64,000 nucleotides of DNA from Petrolisthes cinctipes (lineage: Eukaryota; Arthropoda; Malacostraca; Decapoda; Porcellanidae), in assembly GCA_033782935.1 (NCBI GenBank), contig JAWQEG010000366.1, forward strand, positions 62,001 to 126,000, given 5' to 3'. A program made the translations under genes and the position numbers. This document shows positions 35,374-46,058 of the stretch, piece after piece (position 1 is the stretch's first letter; every line of letters begins with the position of its first letter). The notes beneath the pieces were generated by a model, which had not been told where the DNA came from, did no database searches, and was given only the letters and a program-made list of their open reading frames with translations.

Positions 35374-36356
35374 ACAGGTTGCATTCATCAAAGTCAGACT
35401 CACGTGTTCAAGTACAAGCTCAGACACATGTAGCTCAGTCACAATTGCATGAAAGGCAGAACCAGGAATTACATGTAGTACAAAAGAGTTGCCCAGTTTG
35501 TGATGACAGACATAATATATTAAAATGTTCTGTTTTTAGCAGTATGAGTTTGGCTGATAGAAGATCTTTCATTCGGGACGGGAATATGTGCTTTGGCTGT
35601 CTGACAGTTGGCCACCATAGTAAGGAATGTAGAAATAGGCATGTTTGTGCAATTTGTTCAAAGAGACACCCAACCTTGCTCCATGACTTCAGTTTGCAAT
35701 CAGGGACAAACACAGCTACCACATCTGAAAGTGTGAATCTTGCAACGGACACGTTCTCTGGTATCAAAACTAATGATCGTGTAACCAGTATGATATTACC
35801 TGTTATGCTGCATCATCCATCTAGTGGTAAGGAGGTTTTAGTCTATGCTCTTCTGGACACACAATCTAATACTAATTTTGTGACAGATAAGGTTGTTAGT
35901 ATGATGAATGTGACTGGTCGTCGCACTTCATTAGACTTGACGACCATGAATGGACGTATGAGTGTTCCCACTGCGGCTGTTGATGGTTTGGAGGTAAGAA
36001 GTGTATCTAATGGTCCTCACTTTAGAATTCCATCATGTTATGTGAGGGACTCCATTCCATGCAGACGTGAAATCATTCCCACTTCTGATGTTGTATGTAA
36101 ATGGCCACATCTTTCCCACTTAGACATCCCTCAGTACTATGAAGATGCCCCCATCGGTCCTTTAATAGGTTATCATTGCCCACAAATTATGCGACCTTTG
36201 GAGATTGTGGCTGGAGGTGATAATGAACCTTTTGGGTGGAAGACATGTCTAGGTTGGTGTGTTGTGGGTGCAACTTGTGCTGATGTGAATGAAATGGATG
36301 AGTTTGGTGCTACACACTTAGTACGAGGTTGCATCGCCTTCAAAACAAAGTCGTGA
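35331..36356 (+). pseudogene. BEL/Pao zinc knuckle and aspartic protease
   Basis: Polyprotein continuation. A C-rich segment (CPVCDDRHNILKC) and the CCHC knuckle CFGCLTVGHHSKEC with CAICSKRHPTLLH (35590-35685) bind RNA. The retropepsin-like domain follows. Its active site reads ALLDTQSNTNFV, a DTQS variant used by BEL/Pao (DUF1758) proteases in place of DTG/DSG. The domain then runs to LIGYHCPQIMRPLEIV and GWCVVG. A one-base frame change at about 36345 produces the TGA at 36354-36356. The reverse transcriptase resumes five bases later in the Gag frame. Confidence 0.88.
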
Positions 36357-36360
36357 GGTA

Positions 36361-38112
36361 ATGTTGCATGTTGAGGATGTTGAGATGACTATGCCAGGGA
36401 TGGATGAGAAGTATAGCACAGAGGATGTTCAATTTATGAAGATCATGTCAATGGGGATGTTTCAGAGAGAGGATAAACATTATGAAGCTCCTCTACCTTT
36501 AAAATATGAGGTACCATTTCCAATGAGCAAATCCACAGCACAAAGGCGTTTGATGAATTTGAAATCTAAATTTCAGAAGGATCCAATATATCATCAGAGG
36601 TACTCAGCTGTCATGAAGGAAATGCTTGATAGAGGCTTTGCTGAAACTGTTGCTCCGGATGATGTTTCCCCAGTTGGCCGAACTTGGTATATTCCCCATC
36701 ATGGTGTTCAACAATCCGGCAAGTTGAGAGTCGTTTTCGATTGTAGTTCTGAGTATCAAGGTGTTAGTCTGAATACTAGATTGTTACAGGGTCCTAATTT
36801 GATAAATGTGTTGTTGGGGATACTGTTTAGATTTCGCCTCGAGCATATTGCTCTCACTTGTGACATCCAGAAAATGTACTACCAGTTTATGGTCCCTCCA
36901 GGTGACAAGGACTTGTTGAGATACTTGTGGTGGAAAGAGGGTTATTTCAACTCGGATCCCATTGATTGTAGAATGCGGGTCCATTTGTTTGGAGCCGCTT
37001 CTTCACTTGGAGTAGCCACATATGCCCTGAGAAAAATAGCCGACGATCATGGATCAAAGTATGCTAATGAAGCTTCCCAGTTTGTTCATAGAAACTTCTA
37101 CGTTGATGATGGTGTAACCTCTGTGTCTTCTATAAGTTCTGCTTGTACTTTGATTGCCGAGACTCAGAAACTCCTTGCTGAAGGTGGCTGTAAATGCTAC
37201 AAGGTTATGTCAAATTCTCAGGAAGTAATGAATAGTGTTCCCATTGAAGACAGAGCACCAGTGAAGGAGTCTAACTTGCATAAGACTTTAGGCATTTTAT
37301 GGAATGTTGAAACAGATAAACTCCATTTCCCACTGGACTTTGACAGGAGTAATAGGACCCGTAGAGGTTTGCTTTCTATCCTTGCCAAGGTGTATGATCC
37401 TTTTGGTGTGATATCTCCACTTTTACATCAGGCGAAGTTGTTGCTGCATCAAATGTGTTACGAAAAATATGAATGGGATGACCCTATGTCTGGTGAAATG
37501 TTGAAGAAGTATGAGAAGTGGTGTAGTAATCTTGATCATATTGGCGAGGTCACCGTTTCACGTTGGGTCCGCACATGCAAAGTGGTGTCCACTCTGGAGA
37601 TGCATCACTTTGCAGATGCTAGTTCTACAGGATACGCTGCTTGTTCTTACCTCAGAATCTTGTATGAAGACGGAGATATAGATGTTACTTTCATGTTGTG
37701 AAAATGTAGAGTTGTTCCTTTCAAGCCAGTCTTGAGCATTCCTCGCCTGGAGTTGATTGCAGCAGTTCTGAGTGTGCAGTTGGCAACAAAACTAAGAAAG
37801 GAATTGCCACAGGGGTACACGGAGTATTTTTGGACTGACAGTACGGTTGTACTTGGGTACATAAAGAATACAGCTGCCAGATTTAAGATCTTTGTTGCCA
37901 ACAGAGTTCAAAGGATACATGACGGGTCTAGTCCTGAAGAATGGTTTCATATTGACAGTGCTAAAAATCCTTCTGATGATGGATCACGTGCAGTTTGGTC
38001 AGTACGGTGGTTGAAAGGACCGAACTTTCTCAAGATACCTGACTTGATCACCGAACACATCAATTCAGTAGTAGCACCTGATGACGTAGAAGTGAAGTGC
38101 CTGAGCAGGTAA
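36361..38112 (+). pseudogene. BEL/Pao reverse transcriptase and RNase H region
   Basis: Copies element RNA into DNA. The RT starts before RLMNLKSKFQKDPIYHQRYS and shows RTWYIPHHGV, LRVVFDCSS, LTCDIQKMYYQF (first catalytic Asp) and NFYVDDGV (YVDD catalytic pair, about 37100). The connection and RNase H-like part follow (MHHFADASSTGYAACSYL, IPRLELIAAVLSVQLA, FWTDSTVVLGYI). A TGA at 37699-37701 interrupts an otherwise uniform frame. A one-base shift near 38110 separates it from the integrase. Confidence 0.9.
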
Positions 38113-39527
38113 ATACCTTTCTAAACTGGTTTAGTACTTTGAAATTGTGGGCTTGGATTTTGAGATTCACCGATAACTGTAGAGGAATAAAAAGAACGGG
38201 AAACTTACGAGTGGAAGAACTTGAAAAGGCAAAGATCAATCTCATTCGGATGGTTCAAAGGTTACATTTTGCGAAGGAGCTAAGAGCGTTGTCAAGTCAG
38301 AATGCAGTTTGTCGTGGTAGTCCACTCTTCAAATTGGATGTATTTCTGGATGAGGATGGCTTGATCCGTGTTGGAGGCAGGATTCGTCAGTCTTCTTTAT
38401 CTGATGATGTCAAGCATCCAGTTGTCTCGCCTTCTAACCATGGATTGTTGAGGCTAATCATCCAGCACTTCCATCAGAATACCCACCATCAGGGCCGCGG
38501 CATAACGTGCTCGGAAGTTCGCAGCCATGGATTCTGGATATTGTCCTTGCATAGGTTAGTGAAGAAACTAATCCACAGTTGTGCAATTTGTTCTCGTTTG
38601 CGCGGCAGGCCCGTAGAACAAAAAATGGCAGATTTACCAGAGGACAGATTGTCTCCATGTTCTCCATTTTGGTTCTCTGGGTGTGATTTCTTCGGTCCTT
38701 ATGTTGTTAAGTCTGGCAGTCGAGAGTGTAAGAGGTATGGTGTGATGTTCACTTGCTTGGTGAGTAGGGCAGTGCACATCGAAGTTGTTCACTCTCTTAC
38801 CACAGACAGTTTCCTAAATGCATTCTGGAGGTTTGTTGCACTTCGTGGTTCTGTGAGAGAAATTAGATGTGACCAAGGCACAAATCTAGTTGGTGCAAGA
38901 AATGACTTGATGAAAATGGGATGCGACATGGTCTTTAATCCACCTTCATCGAGTCACAGAGGTGGGGTATGGGAGAGAATGATTGGTGTTGCCAGACGCA
39001 TCATTGAAGGCATCCTGGTCGAACATGGTTCTCGGCTTGATGATGAAGGTCTGATGACTGTGCTGTCTGAAGCCGCATCAGTGATCAATAGTAGACCCCT
39101 TAGTGTTGATAACATTAGTGATCCTCAGTCGCTTGAGCCATTAACACCAAATCATTTGATCACAATGAAGTCGAGAGTCATTCCTCGTACTATAGCGCCC
39201 TTGAATGCAGAGCGGCCTGATTTGTATGCATCCAAGCAATGGCGTCGTGTTCAATATCTAGTGGACTTATTTTGGTCACGGTGGAAAAGGGAAATCGCTC
39301 AACAATATATGCCCCGAACTAAGTGGAATACTCCTAGACAAAATCTGAAAGTAGGGGACCTGGTTCTAATCATAGATGATAAGTGCCATCGGTCATTTTG
39401 GAGATTAGCTAGAGTCAATGAGGTGGATATATCTCAAGATAGGTTGGTCCGCTCAGTAAAGGTACAACTCGCTGACCGCTCCATCTTGCATCGCCCAGTA
39501 CAGAAATTGATCAGATTGTTCAATTAG
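38097..39527 (+). pseudogene. BEL/Pao integrase with DUF5641 C-terminus
   Basis: Inserts element cDNA into the genome. An HHCC-type zinc domain precedes the core (HHQGRGITCSEVRSHGFWIL, then CAICSRLRG). The catalytic triad is visible as the Asp in FSGCDFFGPYV, the Asp in IRCDQGTNLVG and the Glu in HRGGVWERMIG. The C-terminal domain (NLKVGDLVLIIDD, FWRLARVNEV, ILHRPVQKLIRL) matches the DUF5641 region common to Pao integrases. The 476-residue frame is intact, but it is separated from the RT frame by a one-base shift. The 3' LTR begins 347 bases after its stop. Confidence 0.92.
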
Positions 39528-39874
39528 CAAAGAATATGGGTACGATCCCCACCGGAGAGCTTCCATACAGGTGCTATGTTCTGTATACAGGTTTTGTTTT
39601 TTGATGTTGTATGTGTTATTTGTTTTGATATTGTCAATATTTTGTTTTTGATGTTCTATGTTATTTGTTTTGATATTGTGAATATTTGTTTTTGATGTGT
39701 TTTTTGTTTTGATATTGTGTATATTTTGTTTCTGATGTATATTTTAGGTATGTTCTTTGTTCCTTTGATGTAATTTAAGATGTATATTGTTTCCATTGAT
39801 GTTGTAATTGTACTGAATTATGTATATGTTTTCTTTGATGTTGTAATTATAATGAATTATAATTAGGGGAGCCA
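39528..39874 (+). other. BEL/Pao 3' internal non-coding region
   Basis: Between the integrase stop and the 3' LTR lies T-rich sequence with degenerate repeats of TTTTGATATTGT and TTTTGATGT, ending AATTAGGGGAGCCA. The usual polypurine tract position is occupied by a short AGGGGAG. Confidence 0.6.
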
Positions 39875-40485
39875 TGTGGCTGGAATTATATTTCCATGAA
39901 TTCATTTAGAACTGTATCAAATGAAGCAACTATATGTATGTGGATAGAGGTTCATGGTGTCTCAAAGACCCGAATGATCACCATACCAAACCAGTGGTAC
40001 TTTGTTTGGAGTCGGCCAGTTGGGAGGGTGTAGTGTTTTGCTAGGCAACAAGGAATAGTGTTGGTGCAGTGAGAAACAGTTGACCGGCAGACACAAGGCA
40101 CAGAGGACATATTATTCTTGATCCTCGGTAATATAGTGGAAACCTGTGATTGACGGTGATAGGCGGCCTTTGTTATAAGTGTCTTGTTGCTTGGTTGTGT
40201 ACCCCATTTGAAGGCCCAGTTGTCGCAATAAAAGGTATGTCAAATACTTCATATAATTGTGACTCAAATATCATCGAATATTCTTGTTATTAATTATTAT
40301 TAAATTATGGTTGGGTTGTTAGTTGATGTTCATATTGTTAATTCATTGTCAGTGATCTATTGTTTGACTTTAATGCTATCAAAGATACTAGTACATTGTT
40401 TGTATTGTTTCAGTTCACGCTACAAATAAACAACGATTACAGCAGTCGGATTTCTTTGTGTATATCCTGGGCTGGGGCAGCAATA
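39875..40485 (+). repeat. 3' LTR of BEL/Pao, 611 bp
   Basis: Intact LTR with AATAAA at 40227-40232. It contains the uninterrupted TA site that is occupied by the fold-back element in the 5' LTR. Confidence 0.97.
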
Positions 40486-40490
40486 GTCTT

Positions 40491-40983
40491 AATGTCTATT
40501 TTTATGTGTTTATTAGTTATTATGTAAACTATCAAACATTGTGAACTGGCCATCTACTAAATAAAGCATTAACACCTGGAGGCCAGGCGTGGGTAGCTTG
40601 GTCCAAGCGAATGTACACACAAAAGCAAAGACTAGAAGGAACAACAGATCAGATGGCAAAGTCATTAATAGCCAGACAGATATAGGACACTCCAGTACAG
40701 TTGTCCTTCCTTCCTTCTCTACACACACACACACACACACAGACTAATTAACTACTTGATCTGACTGGGATCATTTTCTCACTCTCCTACATACACACGT
40801 ACACAGTCACCCTCGCTTGACCAGTCTCCAATGACATCTCTCTGCTTCCAGTTGTGGTAAGAGGATATAGCAGAAACCATTAACCCTTTCCTCTCTCTCT
40901 AGTTTCACAGAGAGAGAGAGAGAAAGGGAGAGAAGAGGAGTAGACAGACCGCATTGCCACATACTGCAACCAACCGACTACCG
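40491..40983. other. Right flank of the BEL/Pao insertion
   Basis: No gene seen. Contains a (CA)n run at 40721-40740 and a GA tract at 40911-40935. Confidence 0.5.
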
Positions 40984-41346
40984 ACCACAAGGAGTAACAG
41001 CTCGCCGGTTCGCCCGCTGCTTGAGCTGCTCTGCTCCTTGACGCCAACATCAACAGTGCTCTCCTTGGTAGTAAATTGCAAATCACCTGCAGTTCACAAT
41101 ACACATTACACCCACAATACACATTACACCCACTTACACTGTGCTCACCACTTTTTAGCCACAGTTGACCTGCCTGTCAACCACAAGGAGTAACAGCTCG
41201 CCGGTTCGCCCGCTGCTTGAGCTGCTCTGCTCCTTGACGCCAACATCAACGGTGCTCTCCTTAATTAGTAGTAAATTGCAGAGCACCTGCAGTTCACAAT
41301 ACACATTCCTTACACCCATTTACACTGTGCTCACCACTTTTCAGCC
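40984..41346 (+). promoter_or_regulatory. Tandem 5' monomers of LINE-zeta (two copies, 196-bp period)
   Basis: ACCACAAGGAGTAACAGCTC starts both copies (40984 and 41180), and each ends CTCACCACTTTTYAGCCA. The copies differ by a few bases and by a small internal duplication in the first. Their position directly ahead of ORF1 suggests promoter monomers, as in mouse L1 or I-type LINEs; this is inferred. Confidence 0.65.
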
Positions 41347-41650
41347 ATAGAGCCCTACACCCGGTACAGTCCTCGCTATCTCTGTCCGTTGGGAGGCATA
41401 TCCTCCCTCGAGCTGAGACGCCCTGTCTAAGGGTGACGTGGACTAGCGCCCTGGGTGGGAAGGTGGCAAAACACTTTTAGGTAGAAATAGGGATAGGCTC
41501 CCTCTCTGAGGCCAAATTCAGCTTTCCCGACGTCACCACCTACGACCCCAGTTTGGGGGGGTGGGCTAGACAAGGGCCAGGTGCTGAATATAGGCAGTTT
41601 GAGCACCAACATATATACATATATACACCTGAAACACCAAAACATTCAAG

Positions 41651-42928
41651 ATGAACCCAACAATTAGACTGAAACATACAAGCAAGGATCAGCAATGCAA
41701 CAAACAAATCTTAGCAAGGCTGGCATATGGGAAACTAAATGTACCTTTCACCAGAATTTTTACCACCAATGAGGGCTACAAAGCAATATGTAGAAACGAA
41801 GAAGATGCAGACAAACTACTCAACAAAGAAGCAACAAAAAAACTAGAAAAAAGTGGCCTACTAGTAATGGTACCATTTGAAATGAAAATAAAGAGGTCAA
41901 TATTCATTAAAAGATTAGACCATATCATTGGAGAACACACACCAGAAGAAATTAAAGAAGAAATTAAGAAACAAAACAACTGGAAAAAGATTACTGATGT
42001 CACAAAAATTTAAAATTATACAAATATAATGAAATTGAGATTAGAAGATATAAAAATGGTTGAAAAAGCAAAACAACAAGGAATTCTAGCTTTCAACCTA
42101 GCAATATCCCCAGACCAGATCGAACAAGAAGAATACATACAAATAACTACATGCTATAAATGCTACGAAATAGATGACCACCAGACCAATGACTGCCCTC
42201 ATAGCTATATAATAATATGCTCAGAATGTGGCGAACCGGGACATACCTTCAGAAACTGTACAAACGAGGGAAAACACTGCATTAACTGTGAGAAACACAA
42301 CCTTCCAGCAAATCACAGAACTCTAGCCATGGCCTGTCCAATTAGAAAGAGGAAAACGAAAGAAATATCTGAAGAAAATAAACAAAGAGCAGAAAACAAC
42401 AAGCAAATGACATATGCAGAAATAGCAAAACGAGCAGCAGAACAAGTAAAAACACCTGGACCAACGGCACGAATTAACCTAAGTGACCACAAACATAGCA
42501 TGGAAGAAACTACAACACATGTCACTCAAACAACACAACAGTACAACCGAGACCCGAGACTGGAAGGACGTAAACACAGAACAGACAAAGAAACAACAGT
42601 AGACCAGTTCAGCACACCTACAGTCGGAAGATACACCGTAGAAGCAGAGGAAATAGGACTCAAAATACATCTAACTGGGAAAAACATCATGCCAACACAA
42701 AACCCACACAATGAATATATACTACAGCAAATACAACTGGGTAATTTCAAGTAGACATACACTGAACCAAGATACGATGAAGACGACATCAAGCAGCTAA
42801 TATCAATGAACAAGATCAAGATAACAAAATATGATTTCAAGAGGGTAGACGAAGGGTCATACAGAAAGATAAGAAATGGTCTATTGAACCGATCACCCCC
42901 AGAAGAATCAAGGAGAACAAAAAAATAA
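41651..42928 (+). pseudogene. LINE-zeta ORF1 (zinc-knuckle Gag-like protein)
   Basis: ORF1 of a Jockey/R1-like LINE, 425 codons in one frame with nonsense codons at 42011-42013 (TAA) and 42752-42754 (TAG). The N-terminal domain includes KRSIFIKRLDHIIGEHTPEE, typical of the fold that precedes the knuckles. Three cysteine/histidine knuckles lie at about 42150-42330: CYKCYEIDDHQTNDC, CSECGEPGHTFRNC and CINCEKHNLPANH. The C-terminus is Thr/Gln-rich and ends at a TAA at 42926-42928, ten bases before the ORF2 start codon. The nucleic-acid-binding role is inferred from the knuckles. Confidence 0.82.
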
Positions 42929-42937
42929 GTTAGTACC

Positions 42938-43264
42938 ATGGATACAATGAAAACAATAACAATACTTCAACACAATCTTCGTCACTGGAACACAAAGAAA
43001 TATGAACTAAGTAATCTATATAAAATTATCGACCCTGACATTATATTACTAAACGAACATGGACAAAGAGAAAAAGAAAAAATGCAAATTTTTAATTATG
43101 ATGTATATAAATCAAACAAGTCTGGTGAACTCAATGATGGTGTAGCAATTGCAATAAAGAAAAATGTAACTTACAATCTAATAGATAATTTTACCGAAGA
43201 AACATTAGCTATAAAAATACAAACATCCATTGGAGAAATAATAATAGGTACTGTAGTGAAGTAA
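42938..43264 (+). pseudogene. LINE-zeta ORF2 N-terminus (endonuclease fragment)
   Basis: Begins MDTMKTITILQHNLRHWNTK, the first strand of an AP-type endonuclease. It continues with IILLNEHGQ, carrying the catalytic Glu, and GVAIAIKKNV. Homology ends near IIIGTVV (about 43255), which is where the YxPP strand should follow. The next sequence is 3' UTR-like. RT and the rest of EN are deleted. Confidence 0.8.
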
Positions 43265-43530
43265 TCGAAGTATCACGTCTGGATGTAAGTAGAGTCTAAC
43301 CTTCTTCTTAAGGCTTTATTGGACTAAACAGACAAGTGCGTATTGTGCGAGAGGCGAGTGAAGAATGACCCTAGTGATACAGAAAGCAGGTCAGAGATAA
43401 CCTTTCTAAAGAGTCTTGAAACAATAAACGGGTCAAACACCATCAACTTAGCTAAAAGATTTTATGTGGACAGAGACAAAACTGTGTTAAACTGTGTACA
43501 TACTATTATTTAAAAAAAAAAAAAAAAAAA

Positions 43531-43718
43531 ATGAGGTGTAACCGGGACACAAGAAAAGTGAACTGGCCTTCCAAAAAAATAAAATAAATAAATAATAATA
43601 ATAAAATGAATAAATAAAATAAAAAGATGAGGAGTAACTAGGAAACAAAAAAGAAAAAAAACCAATTAATAATAAATAGATAAATAAATAAAATAAAAAG
43701 AAGAGGTGCAACCGGGAG
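43531..43718. repeat. A-rich degenerate tandem repeat
   Basis: Three diverged copies of a GAGGTGYAACCGGG-like or GAGGAGTAACTAGG block (43533, 43628, 43704) are separated by AATAAATA tracts. Its last bases supply the MULE target duplication. Confidence 0.65.
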
Positions 43719-44321
43719 GCATATTCCTGAAGTAGGTACTATTTTAAACAGGCTCCGCCCCTTGACAGTCAGGCTCCACCTCCTGCAGTATTAACAATAA
43801 TAATTACAGAAATAACCTTTGAAAAAGCACATGTACATGTATGTACGAAGCATACTTGATAAACATTTGTTGTAAACACATATAATAACATTAATACATA
43901 AAGCTTCTCCCCTTTTTAATGAACACTGTATAAAAAGCATATCGTGTAATAAGTTAATAACTGTCTAAGTGAATGGTAACAGTGGGAACCCTTGTCTAGA
44001 GTATTATAATTCCGCCTCACAAAATCCAGATAATTAATTTGAATACATGCCATATTTATGTCGTATTTAACTAAAGTGTATCTATTTTTGTATATTTTAT
44101 GATTTAAAAACAAATGTAAATACTAGTGAGGCCAAGATAGATATCTATAATTACGTTTAAAGTGCATTTATCGATTGCAGTACCCATTTTTATGGTGTGT
44201 GTGCGAGAGAGAGAGAGAAAGAGAGAGAGAGTGGTGAATTTCATTTTTATTGAATATGTTAAGTGCACTAAAAACATTCTTAGACCTTTTTGTTTCATTT
44301 TTTAATCGAATCTCTGATAAA

Positions 44322-44630
44322 TAAAGGACATTTACCAGAGGAATGGTGAATAGGGGTTATTGTCCCTCTGTATGAAAATAAAGGTGATGTTAATGATCCA
44401 CATAACTATAGGGGTATAACTTTGCTAAGCTGTTTAAGCAAGATATTTACATAAATCTAAAAGAGATTAACAAAATTTTCAGTTAGATACAATATTGTCC
44501 AATGAAGCAAGGTTATAGTATCCTTGACCACATAATTTTAATTAAAAGCATCCTTGACTACTTCCATGGAAGAGGAAAAAATAGGATTTTTTGTTAATTA
44601 TAGGAAGGCTTCTGACACAGTATAGAGGTT
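44322..44630 (+). pseudogene. Decayed LINE reverse-transcriptase fossil
   Basis: Reading across frames and stops gives pieces typical of RT fingers and palm. They include GMVNRGYCP-like and DPHNYRGITLLSCLSKIFT-like segments, a DHIFILKSILDYF-like stretch, and YRKASDTV, which resembles the YRKAFDTV motif holding the first catalytic Asp. It is much more mutated than any other LINE here. It is interrupted at about 44632 by the solo LINE-delta-type 3' end. Confidence 0.7.
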
Positions 44631-44632
44631 TT

Positions 44633-45958
44633 GTTTTGTTTTCATTAATTTATTACGCTCATGGAGCGGCAAACATTGTACAATATATATAATATCAAAT
44701 TATAATACATGTATGTATAAAGATGACATTATTGTTATACAGTATTAGGCAGTGAAACTTGTAATATACAGTACAGTACTATATGAGACATGACAGTAGT
44801 AAATGTTACAGAATATTATTGTGTATAAAAAGATGACAATATTATTATATCAATTAGGTAAATAAATTTATAATATACAGTACTACACTAGACGGAACAT
44901 GGTATAAAGATCACAGACAAATGATTATATGTAGCCTATAGGGATGACAGGGAAATTATTATATTTATACAGATGACAATATTATTACAGTATATCAACC
45001 AGTGGGTAAAATTTATAATATACAGTACTAGATGGTACATGGTTACAGGGTGGTACATGATTATAGGGAAATTATTATCAGCCAGTGAAACAAACTTATA
45101 ATATACAGTACATGTATACAGGGAAGTTATTATATGTAAAAAGATCATAGGAAGTTATTATATGTAATCAGATAACAATATTATTATATCAATCCATGAA
45201 CCAAACTTATAATAAATATACAGTACTAGAGGAGACATTCTTACAAGGAAATTACTATATGTATTGAGATCACAGGGGAATTACTATATATGTAGAGATA
45301 ACAATATTATTATATTGAACTAGAGATATTAGCTTCTAATATACAGTATTACAGATAAATTACTATATGTATTCAGGTTACAAGGAAGTTACTATATATA
45401 TTCAGGTTACAAGGAAGTTACTATATGTATTCAGGTCACAAGGAAGTTACTATATATATTCAGGTTACAAGGAAATTACTATATGTATTCAGGTCACAAG
45501 GAAGTTACTATATATATTCAGGTAACAAGGAAATTACTACATGTATTCAGGTCACAAGGAAGTTACTATATATATTCAGGTTACAAGGAAATTACTATAT
45601 GTATTCAGGTCACAAGGAAATTACTATATATATTCAGGTTACAAGGAAATTACTATATGTATTCAGGTCACACGGAAGTTACTATATATATTCTGGTTAC
45701 AAGGAAATTACTATATGTATTCAGGTTACAAAGAAGTTACTATATATATTCAGGTTACAAGGAAGTTACTATATATATTCAGGTCACAAGGAAATTACTA
45801 TATGTATTCAGGTTACAAGGAAGTTACTACAGTATATGTATAAATATAACAATATTATTATATTGTACTAGAGAAATAAGCTTATAAATATACAGTATTG
45901 TGCTAGATAGGAAATTGTTATAGGGAAATTACTACATGTATAAAGATAGTAATTTCTT
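44633..45958 (-). mobile_element. Solo LINE-delta-type 3' end with its own minisatellite
   Basis: The first about 60 bases (ATTAATTTATTACGCTC, GAGCGGCAAACAT) match the terminal 60 bases of LINE-delta copy 2 at 22807-22870. Upstream on the minus strand the match is replaced by AT-rich degenerate repeats and a different, 29-bp minisatellite. No coding part is present. Confidence 0.7.
45350..45838. repeat. 29-bp minisatellite
   Basis: About 17 units containing TTCAGGTYACAAGGAARTTA and CTATATRTA. Because 29 is not divisible by three, frames across it rotate through the same peptide in three registers and are not genes. Confidence 0.93.
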
Positions 45959-46030
45959 AAGGAATAGAAAAATGAATTAAACACCCACCGGCAAGAAGTG
46001 CCAGAATAAGAGCCCACTGCAGAGGCACAA

Positions 46031-46058
46031 GTTAGGTTAGGTTGGGTTGGGTTGGGTT
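46031..46058. repeat. Interstitial TTAGG/TTGGG repeat
   Basis: Five to six units related to the arthropod telomere repeat TTAGG. Too short and internal to be a telomere. Confidence 0.7.

Larger units (their letters stand above)
31884..40485 (+). mobile_element. BEL/Pao LTR retrotransposon, complete, TSD GTCTT
   Basis: LTRs start TGTGGCTGG and end GGCAGCAATA. GTCTT at 31879-31883 and 40486-40490 is a perfect 5-bp target duplication. The 3' LTR is 611 bp. The 5' LTR is also exactly 611 bp once the fold-back insertion and its duplicated TA are removed. The domain order Gag, CCHC, protease, RT, RNase H, integrase is that of BEL/Pao, with integrase last. Confidence 0.97.
40984..43530 (+). mobile_element. 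LINE-zeta, internally deleted, poly(A) tail
   Basis: Consists of 5' monomers, a GC-rich leader (41347-41650), ORF1, about 105 codons of ORF2, then a 3' UTR-like segment (43255-43508) and a run of about 22 A at 43509-43530. Nearly all of ORF2 is missing. Confidence 0.75.

Noticed and set aside
45425..45887. Three overlapping 100-148 codon frames with a repeated YYIYSGYKE-like peptide
   Set aside because: The 29-bp tandem repeat keeps all three frames open with the same rotating peptide; not a gene.
46031..46058. Telomere
   Set aside because: Only a few TTAGG/TTGGG units in the middle of transposon sequence.
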